Shown: positions 32,256 to 41,890, numbered from the stretch's first letter. The stretch is DNA of 51,977 nucleotides from Nitriliruptorales bacterium (GCA_007119035.1 SKQL01000075.1:1-51977); one strand, 5' to 3'. The notes: generated by a model not told the origin, from the sequence alone. Made by a program: numbers and translations.

Positions 32256-32672
32256 CTACTGGGCCGGCGTCTCGAACGTTCGCCAGTTGCCACGGAGGAA
32301 CTCGCGTGCCTCGCGCGCCACGAGCCCGGACAGGAGCAGCAAGCCCAAAGCGCCCGGGGATGCCGGCGGTCGGGTAGAACATCGGCCCGCCGGACTGCTC
32401 GCCTTTCGCGATGTTGCCGGTCCCGATGGTCGCCGCGAGCGCGGTGGTGAGCGCCTGGTAATGGGAGATGTCGCCCTCTGCGCCAGCCTCCTTGCGCTTG
32501 AGCAGTGCGAGCCACAGCGCGTAACCGAGCTTGGTGAAGCCGAGCTTGGTGAACTGGATGCCCCGCAGGACGATGGTGAGGTACAGCCCCGTCAGTAGGA
32601 GCAGCGGGATGAGGAGGCAGGGCCCCACACGACCCCGCTGAGCCAATCAAGGACCGCATTGACCGCGTCCAT
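32256..32672 (-). pseudogene. Decayed alanine/glycine:sodium symporter (AGCS family)
   Basis: Frame [19 protein letters not shown], frame [30 protein letters not shown]...[36 protein letters not shown], frame [31 protein letters not shown]-stop; far shorter than an AGCS protein. Confidence 0.82.
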
Positions 32673-32860
32673 GGCCCCCCCACAGCCGCCCCCACGTGTG
32701 CCGCTCCCGGGGAGCGCCATGCCTACCGTTGACGCAGCTTACGCCTACCCGCGTGGGAATCACGTCCCCCGATCCCGCTCCTCGGCGCGTCGCCGACGCA
32801 GCATCACGAGCCGGTAGGATGTCCATCGCGTGAGCCCTGCAAGCAGGCCAGGAGAGTTCG

Positions 32861-34267
32861 ATGGCAGACAGTTATGAGATGGTCGTCCTGGGCGGCGGCA
32901 CCGGTGGCTACTCGACCGCCCTGCGCGCGGCCGGGCTCGGCATGAGCGTCGCGCTCGTCGAGAAGGCCAAGGTCGGCGGCACCTGCCTGCACTGGGGCTG
33001 CATCCCCACCAAGGCTCTGCTGCAGTCCGCGGAGATAGCCGAGCACGTGCAGCACGCCGGCGACTTCGGCGTGAAGGCGACGTTCGAGGCCATGGAGATG
33101 GCCGCGGTCCTCGAGCAGAAGAAGTCGGTCGTCGACGCCAACCACAAGGGCTTGCAGGCCACGCTGAAAGCCCGTGGCGTGGAGACCATCACGGGCACGG
33201 CCCGCCTCTCCGACCACCGCTCGCTCGTGGTCGACACCGATGAGGGCAAGCGCACGCTCACCGCCTCGAAGGCGCTCGTCCTCGCGACGGGCTCCGTCCC
33301 ACGCGGCCTTCCCCTCGAAGGCGCGGAGACCGACGGCGAGCTCGTCATCGACTCCGATCACGCGCTGTATCTCGACCGGGTCCCCGAGCGGCCGATCGTC
33401 ATCGGGGCGGGAGCGATCGGCGTCGAGTTCGCCACCGTGTGGAACGGGTTCGGCTCCTCGGAGGTGAACGTCGTCGAGGCGCTCGCGGGGGTGGTCCCGA
33501 ACGAGGACCTAGACACCCAGAAGGTCCTCGCGCGCGAGCTCAAGAAGCGAGGGATCAAGGCCCACACCAGCACGAAGGTGACCCGGGTCGACAAGGGCGA
33601 TGGCGGGGTCCGCGTCACGATGGAGAACGACAAGGGGGAGCAGACCCTGGAGGGTGACGTCCTCATGGTCGCCATCGGCCGCCGCCCCGTCACCGAGGGC
33701 ATGGGGTTCGAGGAGGCCGGGGTCAAGCTCGACCGTGGCTTCGTGCAGGTCGACGACTACTGTCGCACGGGGCCCGACAACCTCTACGCGGTCGGCGACA
33801 TCCTGCCTCCGTATACCCTCGGGCTCGCGCACTCGTCCTTTCAGGAGGGCTTCCTCGTCGCGGAGCAGGTTGCGGACGAGAGCGTTACCCCCATCGACTA
33901 CGCGGGAGTGCCGCGGGTCACCTACTGCCACCCCGAGGTCGCAAGCGTCGGCTATAACGAGCAGGACCTCAAAGAGCAGGGCTGGGACTACGAGAAGGCC
34001 ATCTACCCCTTTTCCCACAACGGGCGGGCGATGATGATGCAGGAGGGTGGCCAGGTCAAGGTGCTCGCGGAGTCTAATGGCGGCCGTGTGCTGGGCGTCC
34101 ATATCGTGGGGCCGCGTGCGACCGACCTCATCGCGGAGAGCCAACTGATCTACAACTGGGAAGCCCTTCCGAGCGAGGTCGCCCAGTTCATCCACCCGCA
34201 CCCGACACTGTCGGAGGCAGTCGGCGAGGCGCACATGGCGCTAGCTGGCAAGGTGTTGCACGGATAG
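32861..34267 (+). CDS. lpdA: Dihydrolipoyl dehydrogenase (E3)
   Basis: VVLGGGTGGYSTALRAAGLGMSVALVEKAKVGGTCLHWGCIPTKALL; FIHPHPTLSEAVGEAHMAL. Confidence 0.96.
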   Translation: MADSYEMVVLGGGTGGYSTALRAAGLGMSVALVEKAKVGGTCLHWGCIPTKALLQSAEIAEHVQHAGDFGVKATFEAMEMAAVLEQKKSVVDANHKGLQATLKARGVETITGTARLSDHRSLVVDTDEGKRTLTASKALVLATGSVPRGLPLEGAETDGELVIDSDHALYLDRVPERPIVIGAGAIGVEFATVWNGFGSSEVNVVEALAGVVPNEDLDTQKVLARELKKRGIKAHTSTKVTRVDKGDGGVRVTMENDKGEQTLEGDVLMVAIGRRPVTEGMGFEEAGVKLDRGFVQVDDYCRTGPDNLYAVGDILPPYTLGLAHSSFQEGFLVAEQVADESVTPIDYAGVPRVTYCHPEVASVGYNEQDLKEQGWDYEKAIYPFSHNGRAMMMQEGGQVKVLAESNGGRVLGVHIVGPRATDLIAESQLIYNWEALPSEVAQFIHPHPTLSEAVGEAHMALAGKVLHG

Positions 34268-34522
34268 CTTTGTGTCAGACGACGACGGGCTTGGAGATGG
34301 GAAACCTTGGCTGAGCGCCGACGACGCAACGGACCACCCGACACGGGCCAGACCCGGCGACGGCGTCGAGGGGGGCCTCCGCCCGACGCCTCACAGCGCC
34401 GACGACGACGGGGATCGCGGGAGCCCGCGAGGGATGAGTCGCCACCCCCGAGCCCGGAGCGGGAGCAGGAGCACACCACGGGTGCCGCCTCGGAAGCGGC
34501 ACCCTCCGAGAGGAGCAGTGCA

Positions 34523-35911
34523 GTGGCCACAGAGGTAACGCTTCCCCAACTCGGCGAGTCGGTGACCGAGGGCACGATCACGAACTGGCTCGTGTCTGTC
34601 GGCGACGAGGTCGAGACCGATCAGCCGCTCTTCGAGCTCAGCTCGGACAAGATCGACACCGAGGTCCCCGCACCCACCTCCGGAGTGCTCACCGAGATCA
34701 AGGTGGACGTCGACGAGACGGTGGACGTGGGCACGGTTGTCGCCATGATCGGCGAGGCCTCCGAAGCGGGGGGCGATGGTCAGGCTCCCTCGAAGCAGCC
34801 CGAGCAAGCCGAGGCGCAGGCCACGCAGGAGCCTGCCGAGGAGGCCCGCGAGGAGCCCGAGGCTGAGCCCGAGCCAGAGCCGGCCCCCGAGCGCGAACCG
34901 GAGCCCCAGCCCTCTTCAGAGGGCGACGGCGCGGTCACGGAGGGGCAGCTCATGTCCCCGATCGTGCGGCGCATGGCGCGTGAGCACGACCTCGACGTCT
35001 CGAAGATCTCCGGCAGCGGCCAGGGTGGCCGCATCACGCGCGAGGACGTCGAGGCCGCGATCGCCGATCAGGGCGCGGAGGCTCCCGCCCAGCCAGCGGC
35101 GAAGGAGCGACCTGCCGAGGCTCCGGCTGCGCAGGCCGAGGCGCAACAAGCGCCCCAGCCCTCCGGGCGGCCCGACGCGCGTGCGGGTGAGCGTGAGCGG
35201 CTCGAGGACCTGACCCGGATCCGGCAGCGCATCGCGGCGAAGATGCGGGAGTCGCAGGACCAGACCGCTCAGCTCACCACGATCCAGGACGCGGACATCA
35301 CGCGCGTCATGCAGCTCCGCGAGCGCATCAAGGACGAGTTCAAGGCGCGGGAGGGTGCCTCGCTGTCGCCGTTCGTGTTCCTGTGCCGGGCCGCAGTGCT
35401 CGCCATCAAGCGCCATCCCACGGTGAACGCGCAGGCCGATTGGGAAGCGGCGAAGATCAAATTCCACGAGTACGTGAATCTCGGCATCGCCGTCGACACC
35501 GAGAAGGGCCTGCTCGTCCCCAACATCAAAGGCGCGGACGATCTGACGCTCGCGGCACTCGCCCGGGGCGTCGCGGAGGTTGCCGACAAGGCCCGAGGCA
35601 AGGGCAAGCTCGAGATGCAGGACATCCAGAACGGGACGTTCACGATGACCAACACGGGCAGCCGTGGGGTGCTGATGGACACGCCGATCCTCAACCACCC
35701 GGAAGTGGCGATCCTCGGGACCGGCGCCATCCAGAAGCGTCCGGTGGTGGTCTCCGACGGGGTCGGCTCCTCGATCGCGATCCGCGACATGGTGTACCTG
35801 TCGATGACCTACGACCACCAGATCCTCGACGGCGCGGACGCGGCGCGCTTCGTCACCGACGTCAAGGAAGTGGTGGAGACGCACGATTGGGACGCGGAGA
35901 TCGGCTATTGA
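34523..35911 (+). CDS. Dihydrolipoamide acyltransferase (E2), single lipoyl domain
   Basis: VATEVTLPQLGESVTEGTITNWLVSVGDEVETDQPLFELSSDKIDTEVPAPTSGVL; peripheral subunit-binding domain SPIVRRMAREHDLDVSKISGSGQGGRITREDV; catalytic MTYDHQILDGADAARFV. GTG start with upstream GAGAGGAG; the listed ORF begins 34307. Confidence 0.93.
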   Translation: MATEVTLPQLGESVTEGTITNWLVSVGDEVETDQPLFELSSDKIDTEVPAPTSGVLTEIKVDVDETVDVGTVVAMIGEASEAGGDGQAPSKQPEQAEAQATQEPAEEAREEPEAEPEPEPAPEREPEPQPSSEGDGAVTEGQLMSPIVRRMAREHDLDVSKISGSGQGGRITREDVEAAIADQGAEAPAQPAAKERPAEAPAAQAEAQQAPQPSGRPDARAGERERLEDLTRIRQRIAAKMRESQDQTAQLTTIQDADITRVMQLRERIKDEFKAREGASLSPFVFLCRAAVLAIKRHPTVNAQADWEAAKIKFHEYVNLGIAVDTEKGLLVPNIKGADDLTLAALARGVAEVADKARGKGKLEMQDIQNGTFTMTNTGSRGVLMDTPILNHPEVAILGTGAIQKRPVVVSDGVGSSIAIRDMVYLSMTYDHQILDGADAARFVTDVKEVVETHDWDAEIGY

Positions 35912-35916
35912 GCTCG

Positions 35917-36573
35917 ATGCTCGCCGTCCACTGCGGTGAGGTCGCCTACGAGGAGGCCCTGCGATGGCAGCGACTCCTCGTCGCGGCACGGCGCGATGGC
36001 GAGATCGACGACGTCCTGCTCACCCTGACCCATGACCCCGTCTACACCGCGGGCAGGCACGCGAACGTCGCGGAGCACGTCCTCAGGACCACCGACATCC
36101 GGGTCGTGCCCATCGACCGGGGCGGCGACGTCACGTACCACGGGCCGGGCCAGCTCGTCGCCTACCCGATCACCGAGCTCGCGCACGCCAAGGCGGTACG
36201 CCCCTACGTCGAGGCCCTCGAGGAGGCGTGCATCCGCACCGCGGCGTCGTTCGGGCTCGACGCGACCGCGGACCGTGAGCGCACCGGCGTGTGGGTGGGT
36301 ACCGCGAAGCTCGCGGCGATCGGCGTGCGCATCGACGGTCGGGTCACGAGCCATGGGCTGGCCTTCAACGTCGACCCCGACCTCAACCACTTCACGGGGA
36401 TCGTGCCGTGCGGCATCAGCGACCGGGGTGTGACGTCGCTTGCCGCGTTGGGCGTGGAGACGTCGGTGCTCGAGGTGCGTCGCCGACTCGTCAGTGCTCT
36501 CGGCACGGCGCTCGACAAGCCCATCCACCAGGCGTCGCCCGCCGACATAGGCCTCACCGCTGCACCCGCGTGA
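35917..36573 (+). CDS. lipB: Octanoyltransferase
   Basis: LTHDPVYTAGRHANVAEHVL; DRGGDVTYHGPGQLVAYPI; GVWVGTAKLAAIGVRIDGRVTSHGLAFNVDPDLNHFTGIVPCGI. Confidence 0.95.
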   Translation: MLAVHCGEVAYEEALRWQRLLVAARRDGEIDDVLLTLTHDPVYTAGRHANVAEHVLRTTDIRVVPIDRGGDVTYHGPGQLVAYPITELAHAKAVRPYVEALEEACIRTAASFGLDATADRERTGVWVGTAKLAAIGVRIDGRVTSHGLAFNVDPDLNHFTGIVPCGISDRGVTSLAALGVETSVLEVRRRLVSALGTALDKPIHQASPADIGLTAAPA

Positions 36574-36637
36574 GGGTGTCTACGGTGCGGGATCGGCCCC
36601 GGATAGCATGGATGCCCCCGCGAGCGAGGTTGCAGCA

Positions 36638-37591
36638 GTGACGAACATCATCCCGGAAGGCGCGCAGCGGCTGACTCTGGTCGGTGTCCCTCAGGTCGCC
36701 GAGCGCAAGCCCTCATGGCTGAAGCGCGACGTCCCGCTGGCGGGCCCCAACTACCGGGACATCAAGCGCACGATGCGCGACCTCGACCTCCACACCGTGT
36801 GCGAGGAGGCGGCCTGCCCCAACATCCATGAATGCTGGGAAGCGCGCGAGGCCACGTTCCTGATCGGCGGGCCGGACTGCACACGCCGCTGTGGCTTCTG
36901 CGAGATCGCCACCGGCAAGCCGACGGAGTACGACACCGAGGAGCCCCGTCGCGTGGCTGAGGCCGTCGAGGCCATGGGCCTGAACTTCGCGGTCGTAACA
37001 GGCGTCGCCCGCGATGACATCCCCGACCGGGCCTCCTGGCTCTACGCGGAGACGTGCCGCCAAATCAAGCAGCGCCTGCCGCACTGCGGCGTCGAGTTGC
37101 TCGTGGACGACTTCCGGGGCGACGCGGACCAACTCCGGACGGTCTTGGAGTCGTTGCCCGAGGTCCTCGCGCACAACCTCGAGACACCTCGTCGGCTGTT
37201 TCGCCACGTCCGGCCCGGATTCGACTACGACGGTAGCCTCGAGCTCCTGTCCCGGGCGAAGCAGTGGTCGGGTTCCGCCACGAAATCCAACCTCATGCTC
37301 GGGATGGGCGAGCGAGAAGGTGAGGTGCTGGAGGCCATGCGGGACCTGCGCGATGTGGGTTGCGACATCCTCACGATCAACCAGTACCTCCAACCGAGCC
37401 ACAAGCATCTCGCGCTGCAGCGCTTCGTCGAGCCCTCCGAGTTCGAGAGCTATGCGACCGCCGGTGCGGAGATGGGTTTCGCGCACGTGGAGGCGGGTGC
37501 GCTCGTGCGCTCCTCTTACCGCGCAGGTCGGCAGGCGGAGTCCGCGGGCGTGTGGACGCGTCCGCTCGACGCCGAACGCCAGCTCGCCTGA
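36638..37591 (+). CDS. lipA: Lipoyl synthase (radical SAM)
   Basis: CEEAACPNIHECWEAREATFLIGGPDCTRRCGFCEIATGKP; DILTINQYLQPSHKHL. Alternative ATG at 36608. Confidence 0.95.
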   Translation: MTNIIPEGAQRLTLVGVPQVAERKPSWLKRDVPLAGPNYRDIKRTMRDLDLHTVCEEAACPNIHECWEAREATFLIGGPDCTRRCGFCEIATGKPTEYDTEEPRRVAEAVEAMGLNFAVVTGVARDDIPDRASWLYAETCRQIKQRLPHCGVELLVDDFRGDADQLRTVLESLPEVLAHNLETPRRLFRHVRPGFDYDGSLELLSRAKQWSGSATKSNLMLGMGEREGEVLEAMRDLRDVGCDILTINQYLQPSHKHLALQRFVEPSEFESYATAGAEMGFAHVEAGALVRSSYRAGRQAESAGVWTRPLDAERQLA

Positions 37592-37650
37592 CGGCCAAGG
37601 GGTGAGCCGGCGGGAGGCTTGTACGCTGCCATGTCAAGCACTCCGATGAG

Positions 37651-38775
37651 ATGGGTTCTGTCGCCGCCATGTCCCACGCCTTGCCTGTGATCGCCGAGAC
37701 CGACGCGGAAGCTGCGGCGGGAGCGGTCTACTCGTTCTTCACCGAGCTCACGGACCGCGAAGCCATAGCGACCCTCGCTGCCGCGGTGATCCCACCGCTC
37801 CTCCGGATAGCGCTGATCATCGTGGTCGCCTATCTCCTGAACCGCGTGGTGCGGCGGATGATCAAGCGCTTCGTACGCAATCTCGCCACCGAGGGCGGGG
37901 GGATCTCGCGGATGCAGGCGCTTCGCCAGCGGGCGCCACTCAAGGACACGACGCCCATGGACATCGGGCGGGCGACCATGCGCGCGGAGACCATCGCAGG
38001 CGTCCTGCGGAGCTTGGCGACCGCAGCCGTCTGGGGCATCGCGATCATCATGATCCTCGGCGAGTTCGCGATCAATCTCGGCCCGTTGATCGCAGGTGCG
38101 GGCATCGTCGGCGTAGCGCTCGGGTTCGGCGCGCAGAAGCTCGTCCAGGACTTCCTCTCCGGCATCTTCATGCTCATGGAGGACCAGTACGGTCTCGGCG
38201 ACATCGTCGACACCGGCGAGGCGACGGGAGTCATCGAGGGCATCACGCTGCGCACCACGCGCCTCCGCGCCATCGACGGGACCGTGTGGCACGTGCCCAA
38301 CGGGCAGATCAGCCGCATCGGAAACCTGAGCCAGGAGTGGGCCAGGGTGCTGCTCGACGTCGGTGTCGCGTACGACACCGACCTGCCGACGGCGATCGAC
38401 GTCATCCAAGCGACCGCGGACGACCTCGCTCAGGACCTCGACTGGGCGGAGCTCATCTTCGAGGCCCCCGAATCGTGGGGTGTCCACGCGCTCGCGGACT
38501 CCGAGATAACGCTGCGACTCGCCATCAAGGTCGCGCCCGGCACCCAGTGGAAGATCGAGCGCGAGCTTCGCAAGCGGATCAAGGCCGCGTTCGACGTCTC
38601 GGGGATCGTGATCCCGTTCCCGCAACGAACGGTGTGGACAAGGGCGGACGGCAACGGGCAAGCTTATCTGAGACAGGTGGAGCACGACGATTCCCTCCAC
38701 GGCAAGCGTCGTCATGAGAGCTCACCCGACGATCAAGGTGCGGCAGCAGGCTTACCGGACAACGAATCACAGTAG
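37651..38775 (+). CDS. MscS-family mechanosensitive ion channel
   Basis: GAGIVGVALGFGAQKLVQDFLSGIFMLMEDQYGLGDIVDTGEATGVIEGITLRTTRLRAIDGTVWHVPNGQISRIGNLSQEWARVLLDVGV. Confidence 0.92.
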   Translation: MGSVAAMSHALPVIAETDAEAAAGAVYSFFTELTDREAIATLAAAVIPPLLRIALIIVVAYLLNRVVRRMIKRFVRNLATEGGGISRMQALRQRAPLKDTTPMDIGRATMRAETIAGVLRSLATAAVWGIAIIMILGEFAINLGPLIAGAGIVGVALGFGAQKLVQDFLSGIFMLMEDQYGLGDIVDTGEATGVIEGITLRTTRLRAIDGTVWHVPNGQISRIGNLSQEWARVLLDVGVAYDTDLPTAIDVIQATADDLAQDLDWAELIFEAPESWGVHALADSEITLRLAIKVAPGTQWKIERELRKRIKAAFDVSGIVIPFPQRTVWTRADGNGQAYLRQVEHDDSLHGKRRHESSPDDQGAAAGLPDNESQ

Positions 38776-38777
38776 TC

Positions 38778-38815
38778 GTAACGGTCTGGAAACACAGGGG
38801 TAATGGTCCCGTCAA
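38778..38815 (+). promoter_or_regulatory. Putative GlnR box upstream of glnA1
   Basis: GTAAC-ggtctg-GAAAC-acaggg-GTAAT-ggtccc-GTCAA; compares with consensus GTnAC-n6-GAAAC-n6-GTnAC-n6-GAAAC, spacing 6/6/6. Confidence 0.7.
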
Positions 38816-38915
38816 CGTCGCCACCTAGCCTTTCCAGTTGACCGAGGGGCGTATCAGCCACTCCATGACGCGACGGCGTAGCGCATCACCATTAGATGTA
38901 GTGATAGGAGCAAGC

Positions 38916-40337
38916 TTGGGAAGCTCACCGGAGGACATTCAGGCCAAGGTTCGTGACGAGGGCATCGAGTTCGTCGATTTCCGGTTCTGCGACCTGCCCG
39001 GTCTGATGCAGCACTTCACCATCCCCGCCCACGCGCTCAGCGATGATGCGTTCGGCGACGGGCTCGGCTTTGACGGGTCGTCGGTACGCGGCTTCCAGGA
39101 CATCCAGGAGTCGGACATGCTCCTCGTGGCCGACCCCGACACCGCGGCGTTGGACGCGTTCCGCAAGCACAAGACGCTGATCATGAACTGCTTCGTCAAG
39201 GACCCCGTGACGGGTGAGCACTACAGTCGGGACCCGCGCTACATCGCCCAAAAGGCCGAGTCCTACCTCGAGGGCTCAGGGGTCGCGGACACCGCCTACT
39301 TCGGGCCGGAGGCGGAGTTCTTCGTCTTCGATGACGTCCGCTTCGACACCCGGCCGGACGCGAGCTTCTTCTACATCGATTCCATCGAGGCGCAGTGGAA
39401 CACCGGAAAGGACGAGGGACCCAACCTCGGGTACAAGCCCCGCCACAAGCAGGGCTACTTCCCCGTCCCACCGATGGACCACTTCCAGGACCTGCGCAGC
39501 GAGATGACCGCCGAGCTCGAGGCCGCGGGCGTCGAGGTCGAGCTGCAACACCACGAGGTGGGTAGCGCGGGGCAGGCGGAGATCGACATCAAGTTCGACA
39601 GCCTGCTGCGCATGGCGGACAAGACGATGATGTTCAAGTACATCGTCAAGAACGTCGCGCTGCGCAACGGCAAATCCGCGACGTTCCTGCCCAAGCCGAT
39701 CTTCGAGGACAACGGCTCGGGGATGCACACGCACCAGTCGCTGTGGTCCGGCGGCGAGCCCCTCTTCTTTGACGAGGCGGGCTACGCGCAGCTGTCGGAC
39801 ATGGCGCGGTACTACCTCGGCGGGCTCTTGAAGCACGCGCCGAGCATCCTCGCGTTCTCGAACCCCACGACGAACTCCTACCGCCGGCTCGTGCCGGGCT
39901 ACGAGGCCCCCGTCAACCTCGTCTACAGCCAGCGCAACCGCTCGGCGGCGTGCCGGATCCCGTTGATCAGCCGCTCGCCGAAGGCCAAGCGCATCGAGTT
40001 CCGGGTGCCGGACCCCTCCTGCAACCCGTATCTCGCGTTCAGCGCGATGCTGATGGCGGGACTCGACGGGATCAAGAACAAGATCGAGCCCCCCGACCCT
40101 GTCGATAAGGACATCTACGACCTCCCACGCTCGGAGCTCGAGAACCTCCCGAGCGTCCCCGCGAGCCTCGAGGAGGCCCTCGCCGCGCTCGAGGACGACT
40201 ACGAGTTCCTCCTCTCGGGCGGGGTCTTCACCGAGGACCTCATCGAGACATGGGTGGACTACAAGATGGAGGAAGAGGTCAACCAGGTCCGTCTGCGTCC
40301 TCACCCCTACGAGTTCCATTTGTACTACGACATCTAG
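38916..40337 (+). CDS. glnA: Type I glutamine synthetase
   Basis: [64 protein letters not shown]; adenylylation-type loop [11 protein letters not shown] start after GATAGGAG; the listed ORF begins 38838. Confidence 0.95.
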   Translation: MGSSPEDIQAKVRDEGIEFVDFRFCDLPGLMQHFTIPAHALSDDAFGDGLGFDGSSVRGFQDIQESDMLLVADPDTAALDAFRKHKTLIMNCFVKDPVTGEHYSRDPRYIAQKAESYLEGSGVADTAYFGPEAEFFVFDDVRFDTRPDASFFYIDSIEAQWNTGKDEGPNLGYKPRHKQGYFPVPPMDHFQDLRSEMTAELEAAGVEVELQHHEVGSAGQAEIDIKFDSLLRMADKTMMFKYIVKNVALRNGKSATFLPKPIFEDNGSGMHTHQSLWSGGEPLFFDEAGYAQLSDMARYYLGGLLKHAPSILAFSNPTTNSYRRLVPGYEAPVNLVYSQRNRSAACRIPLISRSPKAKRIEFRVPDPSCNPYLAFSAMLMAGLDGIKNKIEPPDPVDKDIYDLPRSELENLPSVPASLEEALAALEDDYEFLLSGGVFTEDLIETWVDYKMEEEVNQVRLRPHPYEFHLYYDI

Positions 40338-40529
40338 GTCATAGGCCTGACCTCCACTTATGCGGCACTTCGAGACGAAGAGCCGCTAAGGCAGACCGGC
40401 CCGTCGATGGCCAAGTGGGCCGCTGCTCGACGTTTGAGGGGCCACCTCGCTGCAGTCTCACCCCGCCCTAAGGCCTCTTCTCCGGGCGTGGTGCCGGCGC
40501 CTCTAGGGCGCAGCAGACCAGAGAGGGCG

Positions 40530-40986
40530 ATTAGTAGTCACTCTTTCGGGAAGGCGCCTGAGCGGGCCTCGGAAGGCTCTTTGTGGTGGAGCATACAGCT
40601 GTCAATGGCCATGTCAGGACCGCCCTGGTGGCACGGAAATCGCAAGTTGCTCTTGAGTCGGATCCAGTTCTCCGGAGTTCCGAATGCCGATAATGGCGAA
40701 AAGGAGTGGCCCATCGATGTCCTCGTGGAGGTCGAAGACGATCGGCACGTTATTCACGTTATTGGAGAGTCCTGCGCACGGCGGGTGACCCTTACGTGCG
40801 CGCGAGAGCGCTTCCGGAGGGCGGGCGAGCCTACGTGGCCGATGGGACAGGCGTCCCTCCTCAAGGTGTCCCTGGGCGGTGACGAAACCCCCGCCAATGG
40901 GTCTCACCCGCCAGTTGGGGCGCAGAGCGAAGCCTCCGCATCCCAGACCCCGATGCGGAGGCTTTTCCTTTGCACTGACTACTAAT
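40530..40986. mobile_element. 457-bp segment bounded by perfect 11-bp inverted repeats (ATTAGTAGTCA / TGACTACTAAT); candidate MITE-like or IS-remnant element
   Basis: Left repeat 40530-40540, right repeat 40976-40986, exact reverse complements; interior visibly less GC-rich than flanks. No transposase and no clear target-site duplication seen. Confidence 0.45.
40930..40972 (+). terminator. Strong Rho-independent terminator
   Basis: AAGCCTCCGCATC-CCAGACCCC-GATGCGGAGGCTT followed by TTCCTTTG; a 13-bp uninterrupted stem. Confidence 0.88.
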
Positions 40987-41048
40987 GGCTGCCTGCCCGC
41001 TTCGCAAACGCGCCCACTGCGGCACTCGACTCCTGCCGATGCCCAACC

Positions 41049-41370
41049 CTAGGGCCTCGTGTAGCCGGGGTGGACGCCTGGCTCCAATGCAGTGGAGTCG
41101 GCAATCTTGATGAGCAGGCGTTGCAGCTCCCCGCGCTCGCCAGCGTCGAGGGATGCGGCCAGCTCGTGGTCGTGGTCGGAGGACCTGGGAGATCTTCGCC
41201 AACATCCGCTCGCCGTCCGACGTCAGCCCTACCTTGGACACGCGGCGATCCGTCTCTCCTCGGGAGCGGACCACGAGGCCCGCTTCCTCGAGGTCGTCCA
41301 CGAGGCCGGACTTGCCGTCCCCGCATGAAGTCCGCCGGCGTCCCGGTGGCCACTGTGCCCGGGCGGTGTC
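41049..41370 (-). pseudogene. Decayed MarR-family regulator
   Basis: LVDDLEEAGLVVRSRGETDRRVSKVGLTSDGERMLAKISQVLR in one frame, DHDHELAASLDAGERGELQRLLIKIADSTALEPGVHPGYTRP-stop in another. Confidence 0.7.
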
Positions 41371-41762
41371 GGCAACCGCACCCGCGTAGGTCGACTTCTC
41401 CACCACCACCGGATCACCGGCCCCCACGTGCAGCTGCACCGCCAGGGAGATCGTCTGCTGCGCGCAACGCCGGTAGCCCGAGCACCGCGTAGCCGTGGGC
41501 CGGCCCCGCCCCGATGATCCTCCCCGCCGCCCGCACCATCACCTCCGCGTTCAGCACCTCCGCGCGCAACTACTCATAGGCGGAGACGAACCGTGCCCCG
41601 TGCCACGTGCAGGTGGGCGGCGAGCCGCCGTTCCACAGGCAACCGCCCGGCTACGAGACCGGGCTCGTCGAGCCACCCGCGCACTGGCGCGTACAGGTCA
41701 GCTCCCCGAAGCGCTCGTCGTCGCACGCACGCCCGCGGTAGCCGCTCGCATGACCGCGGCAT
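41370..41762 (-). pseudogene. Decayed GntR/MocR-type (PLP aminotransferase-fused) regulator fragments
   Basis: DLYAPVRGWLDEPGLVAGRLPVERRLAAHLHVARGTVRLRL; AYE-stop-LRAEVLNAEVMVRAAGRIIGAGPAHGYAVLGLPALRAA; QQTISLAVQLHVGAGDPVVVEKSTYAGAVA in different frames. Confidence 0.55.
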
Positions 41763-41890
41763 CGACCGGGGCCGGTTAGTCAGGCCTCGGCCTCCACAGC
41801 CACTGAGAGAGTCGTAAGAGTCACTGTTGCGGTAATGGGGAAGCCAGGCATCGGCTCACCTCGCCGACCGCGACCGAAAGCAGCCCGCCC

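Noticed and set aside
40338-41000. tRNA, tmRNA, SRP RNA, RNase P RNA or known riboswitch in the glnA1 downstream gap
   Set aside because: Looked for the characteristic conserved words and T-loop sequence and did not find them; only the terminator is supported.
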